Notes: generated from the letters alone by a model not told the origin. DNA of 64,000 nucleotides from Ferroplasma acidarmanus Fer1 (GCF_000152265.2 NC_021592.1:868001-932000); one strand, 5' to 3'; positions 8,382 through 17,960 are shown, numbered from the stretch's first letter. Numbers and translations are program-made.

Positions 8382-9338
8382 CTAATTTTTATTTTTTAGC
8401 TGATCTATTGTTTCCTGGACAGCCACATCAACGGATTCGTCACTGGTATACCTGCTCTTCCATCCTGTGGATAGGAGCTTATCTATAGCAAGGTGGGTAA
8501 TTTTTATATCTCCCTTCCATCCCCTTCCATTTATTCCGCCTGTGAAACGGTATTTTACATTTTTGAGACCCATTCTCTTTACTACGTAATCGGCAATGGT
8601 TTTTACCGATGTTGTTTCACGATTTCCCAGATTAATGATATCAGTTTTCATGGATTTTTCATGGAAGTATATCATTGAATCCACACAATCTTTTACATGC
8701 ATGTATGATTTTTTCTGTGTACCATCGCCCAGTATTTCTAGTTCGCCAGGATTTTTCAATAATTTATTTATAAAATCGTATATAACTCCATGTGTAGAAT
8801 TTTTACCCACTATGTTTGCAAATCTGAAAATAGAACCTTTAAATCCGTAATAATGGGAGTAAGCTGTAATGAATCCTTCATTGGACATCTTGGATGCCCC
8901 GTATGATGATATGGGCATATAGGGCCCATAATTTTCCGGTGTAGGCATGATTGATGCTTCTCCGTACACAGTGGATGAGGATGCAAATAGTATATCTTTA
9001 ACATCATATTTTCTCATGTATTCCAGGATGTTTTCCGTTGCAACAACGTTATTTTTAAAATCTTTTGTCGGGTCTTCGGAACCATACCTGACATCAGAGT
9101 TGGCTGCAAAGTGTATAACTGTGTCAATGCCCTTCAATGAACCGTAATCAAATGAAAGCAGATCTGTATTTATAAAATGGAAGTTTTTGTTTTCCATAAA
9201 TTGTGTTATGAAACGATTCCCAACATGGTTATTTAGGTTGTCCAGTATTGTTATATTGTTGTCTGGCAATAGTTTTTCTACCATATTGGAACCTATGAAT
9301 CCTGCTCCTCCTGTGATAAGTATGTTTTTCCCTTGCAT
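8382..9338 (-). CDS. NAD-dependent sugar epimerase/dehydratase (UDP-glucose 4-epimerase-like)
   Basis: A 318-residue extended short-chain dehydrogenase. It has the NAD motif G-G-A-G-F-I-G at 10-16, H-F-A-A-N-S at 76-81, S-S-S-T-V-Y-G-E at about 120-127 and the catalytic Y-G-A-S-K at 146-150. Such enzymes interconvert nucleotide sugars for glycan or surface-lipid synthesis in the cytosol. GalE-type activity is the simplest reading, but the substrate cannot be read from sequence. The start is the ATG preceding Q-G-K-N-I-L-I-T-G. The gene is divergent from the DUF1059 gene, 59 bases away. Confidence 0.85.
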   Translation of the reverse strand: MQGKNILITGGAGFIGSNMVEKLLPDNNITILDNLNNHVGNRFITQFMENKNFHFINTDLLSFDYGSLKGIDTVIHFAANSDVRYGSEDPTKDFKNNVVATENILEYMRKYDVKDILFASSSTVYGEASIMPTPENYGPYMPISSYGASKMSNEGFITAYSHYYGFKGSIFRFANIVGKNSTHGVIYDFINKLLKNPGELEILGDGTQKKSYMHVKDCVDSMIYFHEKSMKTDIINLGNRETTSVKTIADYVVKRMGLKNVKYRFTGGINGRGWKGDIKITHLAIDKLLSTGWKSRYTSDESVDVAVQETIDQLKNKN

Positions 9339-9397
9339 GGATGTAGATAGCCTGATAAATAATAATTGTTTTTATATTAAAAATTAATAGGGTAGCT

Positions 9398-9595
9398 ATG
9401 ACATATTATTTCAAATGTAAAGATTTGGGATGGAATTGCTCATTCGAGAACCACGCAGAGAAAAGGGAGGACATATTTCCCAGGATAAGGATTCATTTCC
9501 ATTATGCACATGCAACGAACGATATAGATGAGGAAACAATGAAAAAAATTGAATCCGTCATATATGAGGGTGAAGAATACAAAGGGAAAATATGA
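9398..9595 (+). CDS. DUF1059 family small protein
   Basis: 65 residues starting Y-Y-F-K-C-K-D-L-G-W-N-C-S-F. The C-x-D-L-G-x-x-C pattern with a downstream H-x-H/H-A-H segment is typical of DUF1059, small proteins of unknown function that may bind metal. The stop overlaps the hisS start (ATGA), so the two are translationally coupled. Confidence 0.75.
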   Translation: MTYYFKCKDLGWNCSFENHAEKREDIFPRIRIHFHYAHATNDIDEETMKKIESVIYEGEEYKGKI

Positions 9596-10881
9596 AAGTT
9601 GAGAAATTAAAGGGTTTCAGAGACCACTATCCGGAGGATATGGAAGTAAGGAATTACTTTTTCAAGAAAATTACAAACGCTGCTGAGAATTTTGGTTATC
9701 AGCTAATCGATTTTCCAAGCCTTGAACCCCTTGACCTGTACAGGCTAAAATCAGGTACAGAGATTGTCAACCAAACTTTTTCATTTACAGATAAAGGTGG
9801 CAGGGAAGTTACTATGATACCGGAAGCCACGCCTTCCACTGTCAGGTTGCTCACAGCAAGAAAAGACCTTCCAAGGCCTGTTAGATGGTATTCATTTCCA
9901 AAGGTATGGAGATATGAAGAACCACAGGAGGGGAGATTCAGAGAACATTACCAGTTCAATGCCGATGTGTTCGGGCTTGATTCTGAGGAAGCTGATGCTG
10001 AAATTGTTGGATTGGCTTCAAGCATTCTTGATTACCTTGGTTTATCCGGGGTATATGAAATTAACATTAATGACAGATTTTTGATGGAATATGTATTAAA
10101 GGACCTGAACATCGAAGATATCCCAGATGCGTTTTCAATAATAGACAAATACAAAAAAGTTGATAAAAGCTCATTCATTGAGGCATTCAAAGGCATAGGT
10201 GCCGGGGAAGATGAGATAAAAAAGATCCTTTCGCTTTTAGGCGAAAAAGTTGATATAGGTAATATGGAGAAAAAGATAAAAAGAGTAGTGAACAACTACG
10301 AAGAAATAAAACCCAGGATAGAGAGAATTAAAAAGACATTTGACCTTATCGGGCTCTATACTGAGAGCAAGATAAATTTTGATTTTTCCATAGTCAGGGG
10401 TTTATCATACTATACAGGAATTGTATTCGAAGCCTTCGATGTGAAAGGAGAATTAAGGGCAATACTCGGAGGGGGAAGGTACGATGGCCTTTCACAGTTA
10501 TTTACACAGGAGAAAATTCCTGCTGCTGGATTTGCAATAGGGGATGCAGTAATAGAATTGCTTCTAAAAAGGCAGAATTTATGGTTAAAAAGAAATATTA
10601 AAGAATCGTACTATATATGCAACCTTTCATCAGAAAATGATGATTATATTATTAAAGTTGCCAGTGTAATCAGGAGCCTCAATAAAATCGCGGTTGTTGA
10701 TATGACACACAGGAAGATTTCATCCCAGATGAAAAGTGCATCTGGCTTTGATTTTGCTGTCATCATAGGGGAACGGGAAATTGAAGAAAATACATTGACA
10801 GTAAAAAATATGCATAGTTCCGAACAGTCAACTATAGGATATGATGAATTTTTCCTTAAGCTCAGGAGTGGAAATAACTAA
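9592..10881 (+). CDS. hisS: Histidyl-tRNA synthetase
   Basis: A class II synthetase of 429 residues. It has motif 2 (W-R-Y-E-E-P-Q-E-G-R-F-R-E), the histidine-specific G-L-S-Y-Y-T-G-I-V-F-E segment and motif 3 (G-G-G-R-Y-D-G-L with A-G-F-A-I-G-D). An anticodon-binding domain occupies roughly the last 95 residues. It charges tRNA-His. The ATG overlaps the DUF1059 stop by 4 bases. Confidence 0.97.
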   Translation: MKVEKLKGFRDHYPEDMEVRNYFFKKITNAAENFGYQLIDFPSLEPLDLYRLKSGTEIVNQTFSFTDKGGREVTMIPEATPSTVRLLTARKDLPRPVRWYSFPKVWRYEEPQEGRFREHYQFNADVFGLDSEEADAEIVGLASSILDYLGLSGVYEININDRFLMEYVLKDLNIEDIPDAFSIIDKYKKVDKSSFIEAFKGIGAGEDEIKKILSLLGEKVDIGNMEKKIKRVVNNYEEIKPRIERIKKTFDLIGLYTESKINFDFSIVRGLSYYTGIVFEAFDVKGELRAILGGGRYDGLSQLFTQEKIPAAGFAIGDAVIELLLKRQNLWLKRNIKESYYICNLSSENDDYIIKVASVIRSLNKIAVVDMTHRKISSQMKSASGFDFAVIIGEREIEENTLTVKNMHSSEQSTIGYDEFFLKLRSGNN

Positions 10882-10937
10882 ATAATTATAACATTTTTAA
10901 TGGCAAAACTTATATTGAAAAATAGCTTTTACCATAA

Positions 10938-11171
10938 ATGTCAGTTGCTTTTGTCCTTATAAGAGTTATCCCTGGAAAGGAACATGAAGTTTATGACCGG
11001 GTTTCTAAATTGAAGTATGTCACAGAAATACATCCGCTTCTTGGAGAATTTGATATTTTAGTGCGGATAGATACAGAAGACATGTCTGAAATAGGAAAAC
11101 TGATAATACAGGACATAAGGTCTATAAGCGGCGTAGTAGATACAAAAACATTGGCGGAAATTAAATTATAG
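10938..11171 (+). CDS. Stand-alone Lrp/AsnC ligand-binding (RAM) domain protein
   Basis: 77 residues matching the AsnC effector domain: A-F-V-L-I at the N-terminus, the P-G-K-E-H-E-V turn, L-L-G-E-F-D-I-L-V-R-I and a terminal T-K-T-L-A-E-I. There is no helix-turn-helix. Such proteins form dimers or octamers that bind amino acids and may modulate full-length Lrp regulators or enzymes. A TATA-like AAACTTATA precedes the start (about 10906-10914), giving a short or absent leader. Confidence 0.85.
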   Translation: MSVAFVLIRVIPGKEHEVYDRVSKLKYVTEIHPLLGEFDILVRIDTEDMSEIGKLIIQDIRSISGVVDTKTLAEIKL

Positions 11172-11179
11172 GTGATTGA

Positions 11180-11485
11180 ATGACAGGTTTTTCATGGAAT
11201 TGGGACGTTTTTTTGTTGGTTTTGCTGGCATTGCTGGCCCTATCACTGATCGTGTTTGGTGTTCTCACCGCATACTTCGGCAGCAACAAAAGCAGGATGG
11301 TTGGAGGCGGATTGCTGGTTGTAGGAATTTTAATCGGCATATTCGTTATTCTTGGTTCAGGAGATATTTTCAAAGTGAGCTTTATTACAAGGATTCTGGA
11401 ACCGACGATATTTTATATTATTGCAGCGGTCATAGGAGTTGTTATAGGGCTCCTGGTATTTCTAGGGGCAATAATGAAGACATAA
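11180..11485 (+). CDS. Small membrane protein, three predicted helices
   Basis: 101 residues with hydrophobic segments near 8-30, 39-60 and 72-97 and short charged loops (S-N-K-S-R). A G-G-T-G-A motif lies a few bases before the ATG, just after the RAM gene, so the two are probably cotranscribed. I recognise no family. An overlapping +1-frame ORF is Cys/Arg/Tyr-rich and is a shadow. The stop abuts the convergent channel gene. Confidence 0.7.
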   Translation: MTGFSWNWDVFLLVLLALLALSLIVFGVLTAYFGSNKSRMVGGGLLVVGILIGIFVILGSGDIFKVSFITRILEPTIFYIIAAVIGVVIGLLVFLGAIMKT

Positions 11486-12523
11486 TTATTTTAACAATCC
11501 TTTGATTTCGTTTTCTTCTGAAATAAAATAAATTACATTATTTTCTGCAAATTCATAATTATCCTCAACCGGAAAAATATAATTATCTTCACTGAACACT
11601 GATAAAATTATTATTTTTTTAAAAATTTTCTTGAAATCAAGGAGATTGTACCCGATGTACTTATCAGGTATTTTTACCGAGTAGATTTTTGGGCCATCGC
11701 CGGATGACAATAATCGAAGAACAAAATCAGGCAGTTTAGGATTCATTATAGATTTGGATATGACAAGGGCGCTCAGTTCATTCAGGGTAATAACTTCATC
11801 TGCGCCTGCACTTTTTGCATTTGTTACATTGTCTGAACTGGCTACCTGTGCTATTATTTCAGCAGATTTGTTTAGTTTTCTTATCTGGAATATATTCAGT
11901 ATTGTTTTTGCGTCTATAAGATTCGGCGGAACGTTGGAGCTAAAATCCCCTGTAACAATAAAACGTTTGGCTTCTGAAGCATTTGCTTCTTCCAGGGTTT
12001 TTTCATCTGTTGGATCACCGGGGGTAAAAAATACATAATCCGATTTCACCGGGTTTTCCTTAAGGTTTGCAATTAGTACAAGTGAGTCTATTTTCAATTT
12101 TCTATTAAGATAGTTAAGAATAATATTTTTTGAATAATCGTTATAGTTGCATATTATTGTGTGATTTTTCATTCTTATACTCTTTATTTTGTGCTTTAAT
12201 TTAACGTTTGTCATGTATGCAGCTGTAGATGCAGTTAAGGTGGTTACAGTGCCTATTCCAGCGAGCATGATTATTATGGCTATTATTCTGCCTGTTAAAT
12301 TCACCGGAACTACATCCCCGTATCCAACTGTAGTTACAGTTTGAAATACAAACCATATAGCCAGTTGCGGGCTTTTTATCTGGCTTCCCAGGGTATTTAT
12401 CTGTGAGATGTACTCGAGATATGAGCCTACAAGTACTATCATGATTAGAATTAATACAGTTTTAAAGACATTGGAACCTGTATACCTCTCAATTTTTATG
12501 AGGATACGCTTTAATATATTCAT
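11486..12523 (-). CDS. Potassium channel with TrkA-N/RCK regulatory domain (copy 1)
   Basis: 345 residues. Helix 1 lies near 21-40, the pore with selectivity filter T-V-G-Y-G-D at 65-70, and helix 2 at about 78-105, followed by an RCK domain from about 118. The architecture is that of MthK-type tetrameric ligand-gated K+ channels of the cell membrane. The nucleotide-loop of the RCK domain reads C-N-Y-N-D-Y rather than G-x-G-x-x-G, so classical NAD binding is unlikely. A C-terminal TrkA-C-like portion follows. A second channel with the same design lies at 42280-43269. Confidence 0.92.
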   Translation of the reverse strand: MNILKRILIKIERYTGSNVFKTVLILIMIVLVGSYLEYISQINTLGSQIKSPQLAIWFVFQTVTTVGYGDVVPVNLTGRIIAIIIMLAGIGTVTTLTASTAAYMTNVKLKHKIKSIRMKNHTIICNYNDYSKNIILNYLNRKLKIDSLVLIANLKENPVKSDYVFFTPGDPTDEKTLEEANASEAKRFIVTGDFSSNVPPNLIDAKTILNIFQIRKLNKSAEIIAQVASSDNVTNAKSAGADEVITLNELSALVISKSIMNPKLPDFVLRLLSSGDGPKIYSVKIPDKYIGYNLLDFKKIFKKIIILSVFSEDNYIFPVEDNYEFAENNVIYFISEENEIKGLLK

Positions 12524-12684
12524 TTATAGTTTACCTAATCTATATCCATATAAAAAGTTACTTCAAATGTCAATATTTTTACCGGCCCGATACCTGAGCT
12601 AATATTATTATGGAATGATATTTTCTTAATACACTGCATAACTTCGTGTGTATAAAAATTAATAATATAACTATATTAGGTTGT

Positions 12685-13605
12685 ATGGATGCTAAAAAAT
12701 TTATCGAAGAAAGCAGGGAAATGATACTGTCAAAACTGCATGGGAAAGGAATTCTGGCCTGTTCTGGAGGGCAGGACAGCACCTTGCTATCCCTGATAGC
12801 AGCCCCTATAAAAAACATAGAAATAATATTTGTTGATACTGGCTTGCTGAGGTTAAATGAAGTTGACCGTGTTAAATCCCTTTTCGAAAAATTTGGTGTT
12901 AAATACAAATTAATTGATGCAAAAAAAATATTTCTTGATAATTTAAAGGGAGTTGTAGACCCTGAAACGAAGAGAAAAATTATTGGAAAAACCTTCATAG
13001 ATGTTTTCAAGAAAGAAGCTGAGACTTTTGGAGCTACATATCTGCTTCAGGGGACTATAGCTCCTGATTGGATTGAAAGCGGTGGCGCTTCCAGGGATAC
13101 TATTAAAAGCCACCATAATGTTGGTGGTTTGCCTGCAGATCTGGGATTCGAACTGATTGAGCCATTGAGAGACCTTTACAAGGATGAAGTGAGGGAGGTA
13201 TCAAGATATTTCGGGCTTCCAGATGTTATGCCATTTCCGGGCCCGGGCCTTGCAATAAGGATTATAGGAGAAGTTACTGAACATAAACTGGAGATATTAA
13301 AGCAGGCAACGGATATACTTGAAAGGTCTGTAAATGAGAGGTACAGTGGTGAAAAGCCATGGCAATATTTCTGCGTGCTCCTGCCTGTAAAGACTACAGG
13401 TGTTCATGGAGACCAGCGCACATATGGTGAGACAATAGCCATTAGAATGATAGATACACTTGACGGGATGACCGGCACCTTTTCAAGGCCGGATTGGGAG
13501 CTGATCAGTGATATTTCTGTAAATATTACCGATGAAGTGCCTGAAATTAATAGAGTTGTTTATGATATTACAGACAAACCCCCTGCCACTATAGAATGGG
13601 AATAA
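12685..13605 (+). CDS. guaAB: GMP synthase, PP-ATPase subunit (GuaA subunit B)
   Basis: Archaea split GMP synthase; this 306-residue chain holds the ATP pyrophosphatase domain (S-G-G-Q-D-S at 27-32) and the C-terminal dimerization domain ending in P-P-A-T-I-E-W-E. It aminates XMP to GMP with ammonia from a separate glutaminase subunit, which is not in this window. I place the start at the ATG at 12685: the family N-terminus begins there, and TATA-like AATAATATAAC lies about 20 bases upstream. A start at 12646 would add 13 atypical residues. Confidence 0.95.
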   Translation: MDAKKFIEESREMILSKLHGKGILACSGGQDSTLLSLIAAPIKNIEIIFVDTGLLRLNEVDRVKSLFEKFGVKYKLIDAKKIFLDNLKGVVDPETKRKIIGKTFIDVFKKEAETFGATYLLQGTIAPDWIESGGASRDTIKSHHNVGGLPADLGFELIEPLRDLYKDEVREVSRYFGLPDVMPFPGPGLAIRIIGEVTEHKLEILKQATDILERSVNERYSGEKPWQYFCVLLPVKTTGVHGDQRTYGETIAIRMIDTLDGMTGTFSRPDWELISDISVNITDEVPEINRVVYDITDKPPATIEWE

Positions 13606-13645
13606 TTATATAATAATTTACAATTCAATAAAAAAGGTAATCATT

Positions 13646-14248
13646 ATGATGGAAGAGCAATTACTAATACCGGAAGAAGAATATCAGAAATCCGGTATCC
13701 ATATAGGGACACAGGTCAAATCAAAGGATATGGATAGGTACATATTCAAAATAAGAAATGATGGTTTATATATACTGGATATTAAAAAAACAAACCATGC
13801 GCTGATAGAAGCAGGCAAAATGCTGGCAAGGTACCAGCCCGAACAGATTCTTGTTGTGGCACAGAGGCAGTATGCATTTAAGCCGGTTGCAAAGTTCTCT
13901 GAAATAGTAGGCTCAAGTTCTATTATCGGGAGATTTATACCGGGAACGCTAACAAATCCAAATTTAAAGTCTTATTACAACGCAAAAGTAATACTGATAA
14001 CAGATCCTTTAGCAGATACACAGGCAATGAAGGAAGCTATAAGGATAGGCATACCTGTAATATCACTCTGTGACGCAAACAACAAAACAGATTTTGTTGA
14101 CCTTATTATTCCAACAAACAACAAGGGAAGGATGTCACTTGCAGTGATATACTGGCTGCTTTCAAGGGAAATCTTGAAAAATAGGGGAGATATAAAATCA
14201 TACGACGAAATGAAAGCTAAGGTAGATGATTTCGAAGTACAGATCTAA
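13646..14248 (+). CDS. rps2: Small ribosomal subunit protein S2 (uS2)
   Basis: 200 residues. Typical uS2 features are G-I-H-I-G-T-Q near residue 17, the Y-I-F-K-I-R-N-D-G-L-Y-I-L-D-I segment, F-I-P-G-T-L-T-N-P and D-P-L-A-D-T-Q-A-M-K-E-A. It is a structural protein of the 30S subunit. Tandem ATGs at 13646 and 13649 leave a one-residue ambiguity. The 3' end overlaps the convergent endA gene by 4 bases. Confidence 0.95.
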   Translation: MMEEQLLIPEEEYQKSGIHIGTQVKSKDMDRYIFKIRNDGLYILDIKKTNHALIEAGKMLARYQPEQILVVAQRQYAFKPVAKFSEIVGSSSIIGRFIPGTLTNPNLKSYYNAKVILITDPLADTQAMKEAIRIGIPVISLCDANNKTDFVDLIIPTNNKGRMSLAVIYWLLSREILKNRGDIKSYDEMKAKVDDFEVQI

Positions 14249-15111
14249 ATATCCCTTAATCTTTCTATATAAATATATTTTAAATCATCGCCTATAAACC
14301 CAGCAATCAGGGTTTTTTTCCTCACACTGGTGGACAATCTTATTGCCCTGCTTATTTTATACCATTTCTCAGAAGTCATAAGGCTAACAAGAAATTCTGC
14401 ATGGTTTTCCATAGAATCTGAATAAATCCTGAAATTCTGCCCGTATTTAAATCCACTTTTGACAATAAAATGCCTTTTTATAAGATCCCTGTAAAGCTTA
14501 TCCTCATCTGTTTTTAATTCTCCAGAAATATAATTTGCTTCAAACTGGTTGAGTATTTTGACACCCATGAATTCCTGCCCGAACCATTCGGGATGGCTGT
14601 TTGTTGTGTAATATATGTTATTCAATTTTTCAGGATTTCCTATGGAAATATCTGAATCTGCGTTCCCCTCCGGATCAATAAAATCTGCCCTGAAGTATGT
14701 TATGCTTTTTTCTTCATCAACGGTTATGAATATTGCAGGCAGATCCACATAGAGGCTTGAGAAGTCTATTAAATCGCCTTCCTTGATAAGTATAACAGGT
14801 ATGCCGTATTCTCCGCCGGGTTTTTTGTAGAAAAACTTATTTCCATCCCTTTTTACAATTAGCCCTTTCCCTTTTAAAATAGAATATACAAAATAGATGT
14901 AAAGGTCTTCGCTGAACACACTGCTTATAACCTGCGGCAATCCCATTTCCGGTTCCGGCATTATTTTTCCTTTCATATACAGGTATATGCATTCACAGGG
15001 ATCCAGTTCCAGCACATTAGCCCTCATCTTTCCAACATGGTATTTATTGATTATCTGTGAAATATCCATGCCAGACAAAACAAAATGTGTGTTTCTGCAT
15101 ACGATTTCCAT
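14245..15111 (-). CDS. endA: tRNA-splicing endonuclease, fused-dimer type
   Basis: 288 residues, about twice the length of the homotetramer-type subunit, which fits the two-repeat homodimeric form known from Thermoplasma and Archaeoglobus. The C-terminal repeat holds the active site: Tyr in the G-F-K-Y-G ... F-R-I-Y motif (220-230), His237 in N-H-A-E-F-L-V, and Lys265/266 in S-V-R-K-K. The N-terminal repeat is degenerate and serves structure. It cuts bulge-helix-bulge introns from pre-tRNA. It lies 8 bases downstream of the GTPase-like gene. Confidence 0.9.
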   Translation of the reverse strand: MEIVCRNTHFVLSGMDISQIINKYHVGKMRANVLELDPCECIYLYMKGKIMPEPEMGLPQVISSVFSEDLYIYFVYSILKGKGLIVKRDGNKFFYKKPGGEYGIPVILIKEGDLIDFSSLYVDLPAIFITVDEEKSITYFRADFIDPEGNADSDISIGNPEKLNNIYYTTNSHPEWFGQEFMGVKILNQFEANYISGELKTDEDKLYRDLIKRHFIVKSGFKYGQNFRIYSDSMENHAEFLVSLMTSEKWYKISRAIRLSTSVRKKTLIAGFIGDDLKYIYIERLRDI

Positions 15112-15119
15112 GCATGGTA

Positions 15120-15617
15120 TTATTTACTCGGATTATAAATTTTTGCCAGAGCATAACCTATAACATCGTTTAAAATGCCTGAAAAATCATCATGGCTACT
15201 GTAAATAAAGTATATTGATCCGTACTTGTCCGCAAGTTTTGATATTTCAGGTTCCCAGAACTCTGATGCATACCTCATATCTGATTTGGTAGCAATAATA
15301 AATACTTCCATATCCGGAAACTCGCTTAGAAATTTGCCTGCATCCTGCAAGCTTTCCATATCGGTAATATCCACAACAAACAATACGAATGTTGATTTGG
15401 AAAGAAATTTGTCATTCAGTGTTTCATATGGCATTTCAAGGAATAAAAGGTCTATATCATAATCCTCGGACATAAAATTTGTATTTACTTTCTTCCTGAT
15501 AAACCCCCTGCTACTTATCTGTGTGGCCGTATTGTAAACAGCCCTGGAAACTATAGAACTTTTTCCAGAATTTTTTTTGCCTGTAACCGTAACTTTCCAG
15601 ATCAGCTTCTGAACCAT
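15120..15617 (-). CDS. Small Ras/Rab-like GTPase domain protein
   Basis: 165 residues with a P-loop G-K-K-N-S-G-K-S-S at 13-21, hydrophobic beta strands, F-V-V-D-I-T-D and a G4-like T-K-S-D. The expected D-x-x-G of switch II is replaced by L-E-M-P-Y-E, so the hydrolysis mechanism may be altered or absent. The family assignment is by fold pattern; the partner is unknown. The short gap suggests cotranscription with endA. Confidence 0.75.
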   Translation of the reverse strand: MVQKLIWKVTVTGKKNSGKSSIVSRAVYNTATQISSRGFIRKKVNTNFMSEDYDIDLLFLEMPYETLNDKFLSKSTFVLFVVDITDMESLQDAGKFLSEFPDMEVFIIATKSDMRYASEFWEPEISKLADKYGSIYFIYSSHDDFSGILNDVIGYALAKIYNPSK

Positions 15618-15740
15618 TAGGGTTTGAATTAAGAACCATTATAAAACATTTTTTAATTTTCAGGTAACACTCTGCTTTCGTGTATCCCTATTATTTTATT
15701 CCACTGAATAATTTTAAATATTCAGGTTATATTATATATT

Positions 15741-16943
15741 ATGGAGTTTCAATTTTCTAATAAGATGAAAAATATAAAGTCCTCTGAAATCAGGGAGCTT
15801 TTAAAATATATCCATATGCCCGGCATGATATCCTTCGGCGGTGGGCTTCCTAACCCAGAAAGCTTCCCAGGCGAAGAGTTAAGGAATATACTTGATGATA
15901 TAATGGAGAACTATGTTTCTTCTGCATTGCAATATGGCCAGACCAACGGGCTCCCGGAGCTTAAGGAACAGCTGGCTGCATACCTGAAAAGTGATGAAAA
16001 CATAAATGTTGACCCGGAGAATATATTGCTTACAACAGGGTCACAGCAGGCACTGTATGCACTGCCTTTAATATTCGCGAATGAGGGTGATTATGTCATA
16101 ACAGAAGCGCCAACATATGTGGGAATGCTGTCTTCATTGACTGCCAGTGGAATCAGGTCTCAATCTGTAAGCATGGATGATAACGGGATGATAACGGACG
16201 AGCTGGAAGAGAAAATTAAGTCGATGAAATCAAAAGGAGTTATGCCAAAATTCATTTACACAATACCAACTTTCCAGAACCCTGCTGGATATACTATGCC
16301 GCTTGACAGGAGAAAGCATCTTCTGGAGCTTGCACAGCAGTATAACATCCCGGTAATAGAGGACAATCCATACGGAGACCTGAGATATTCCGGAAAAAAA
16401 TTGCCCACGTTGAAAAGCCTTGATACAAATGATATGGTTACATATCTTGGAACATTTTCAAAAATAATGGCGCCCGGGCTTAGAACTGGATTTACTGTTT
16501 CCCAGCCTGAAGTCCTCGGTGAATTTAACAAATTAAAGCAGTCACTTGACCTGGCATCCGATTCACTTTCCCAGTATATAGCCTATGAATATATCAGGAA
16601 AGGCATAATATATAAGCAGATACCTAAAACAATTGAACTGTACAGGAGAAAGAGGGACATAATGCTCGAAGCACTTGATGATGAAATGAGTGATGCCACA
16701 TGGTCCAGGCCTGAAGGCGGGATGTTTCTCTGGGTAAAACTTAACAAGGATATGGATGCCTTAAAAATGCTGAAAAGGGCTATAAACAATAAAATAGCAT
16801 ACGTTACCGGGTCAGCTTTTTACCACAATAATCCGGAAATGAATACCATGCGCCTGAATTTCACATATTCCAGCGATGAAGACCTTAAGGAAGGCGTTAA
16901 AAGGCTGGCAAAAACCATTAAAGAGGAAAAACAATCCCTTTAA
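15741..16943 (+). CDS. Class I/II aminotransferase (LysN/aromatic aminotransferase-like)
   Basis: 400 residues, PLP fold type I. The PLP lysine is K241 in G-T-F-S-K-I-M-A-P-G-L-R-T-G; the substrate region is G-G-G-L-P-N-P-E-S-F-P, with P-T-F-Q-N-P-A-G and E-D-N-P-Y-G-D. This is the 2-aminoadipate/aromatic aminotransferase subgroup. Because leuC/leuD-like and homocitrate-synthase-like genes are in this window, a role in the alpha-aminoadipate lysine route is plausible, but the gene is not adjacent to them and substrate choice is broad in the family. Confidence 0.85.
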   Translation: MEFQFSNKMKNIKSSEIRELLKYIHMPGMISFGGGLPNPESFPGEELRNILDDIMENYVSSALQYGQTNGLPELKEQLAAYLKSDENINVDPENILLTTGSQQALYALPLIFANEGDYVITEAPTYVGMLSSLTASGIRSQSVSMDDNGMITDELEEKIKSMKSKGVMPKFIYTIPTFQNPAGYTMPLDRRKHLLELAQQYNIPVIEDNPYGDLRYSGKKLPTLKSLDTNDMVTYLGTFSKIMAPGLRTGFTVSQPEVLGEFNKLKQSLDLASDSLSQYIAYEYIRKGIIYKQIPKTIELYRRKRDIMLEALDDEMSDATWSRPEGGMFLWVKLNKDMDALKMLKRAINNKIAYVTGSAFYHNNPEMNTMRLNFTYSSDEDLKEGVKRLAKTIKEEKQSL

Positions 16944-16985
16944 CTTTTTACTTAATATTTTATAATAATTTCTTATTTACTTATA

Positions 16986-17960
16986 ATGATAACACTTGTG
17001 GGCGGCACATTTAATAGATTTCATAAAGGGCATGAACAGCTTCTTCTTGCGGCATATAATACAGGAAATAGGGTAATGATAGGCGTAACTTCTGATGAAT
17101 ATGCCCGTAAGCATAAAAATATAGTGATTTCCTATAAAAGGAGAAAGGCGAGGGTTGAGAAGTTTATGCAGAAATTTACTGATAATTATGAAATCCATCC
17201 TCTTGATTCCATGTTTGGAAATACGCTTGATGTGAAAGATGCCATACTGGTGGTTTCACCGGAAACACATGCAGGTGCAATAAGAATTAATGAACAGCGC
17301 TTATCTATGGGCAAAAATCCACTGCATATTGTTAAAATACCCTTTACACTTGGGGAGGATTTATTCCCGATCAGCTCAACCAGGATAATTAAGGGAGAAA
17401 TAACTGTAACCGGCAAAAGGAAAACACCGGTAACGATAGCGATTTCCACCGGAAATGAATTGAAACTGGAGGCAACGGAAAAGTTTATCAAAACTATCAT
17501 GAAAAATTACAGGATAACAAGGAATACAGAATATGCAACGGGAAGTGAACAACCTTTTGGAAGTGATACAATACGTTTTGCAACAGATAGGGCAATGTAC
17601 GGATTAAAAGATAATGATTACTCAATAGGAATCGAATCGGGAATCTTTTACAATCCTGTTAATAATATGTATTATGACCTGCATTACTGCGTGGTAATAG
17701 ACAGATATAGTGTGATAACCACGGGTTTTGGCTCCGGGTTCCAGATGCCTGATCAGGTTATAGATGCCATTAAAAATGGCACCAGTACCAATGAATTTGT
17801 GGAAACTGAGTATGGTATTAAGAAAATCGGGCATGGCATAGGAATATCCGGGCTTATTTCAGAAGATTCTGTAACCAGGGCTACACTTGTATACGAGTCG
17901 GTAAGAAATGCATTTATCCCGAGAATGAGGCCGGATATTTATTGCCGGCGTTTTGATTAG
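16986..17960 (+). CDS. Phosphopantetheine adenylyltransferase fused to DUF84 inosine/xanthosine triphosphatase
   Basis: 324 residues with two domains. Residues 1-140 are an archaeal-type PPAT: G-G-T-F-N-R-F-H-K-G-H at 6-16 (nucleotidyltransferase HxGH) and I-S-S-T-R-I near 130. It makes dephospho-CoA from ATP and 4'-phosphopantetheine. Residues 148-324 match DUF84/YjjX-type NTPases that clear non-canonical purine nucleotides: I-S-T-G-N-E-L-K-L, G-S-E-Q-P-F-G-S and G-I-E-S-G-I. No stop or frameshift separates the domains. The 3' end overlaps the convergent DMT gene by 4 bases. Confidence 0.9.
   Translation: MITLVGGTFNRFHKGHEQLLLAAYNTGNRVMIGVTSDEYARKHKNIVISYKRRKARVEKFMQKFTDNYEIHPLDSMFGNTLDVKDAILVVSPETHAGAIRINEQRLSMGKNPLHIVKIPFTLGEDLFPISSTRIIKGEITVTGKRKTPVTIAISTGNELKLEATEKFIKTIMKNYRITRNTEYATGSEQPFGSDTIRFATDRAMYGLKDNDYSIGIESGIFYNPVNNMYYDLHYCVVIDRYSVITTGFGSGFQMPDQVIDAIKNGTSTNEFVETEYGIKKIGHGIGISGLISEDSVTRATLVYESVRNAFIPRMRPDIYCRRFD

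Noticed and set aside
8067-8399. 110-codon forward frame over the IS256 right end
   Set aside because: It crosses the element boundary and is antisense to the HPP N-terminal half.
11176-11505. Forward frame of 109 codons rich in Cys, Arg and Tyr
   Set aside because: It overlaps the membrane-protein frame at 11180-11485, which has regular hydrophobic helices and a better start; this one has shadow-like composition.
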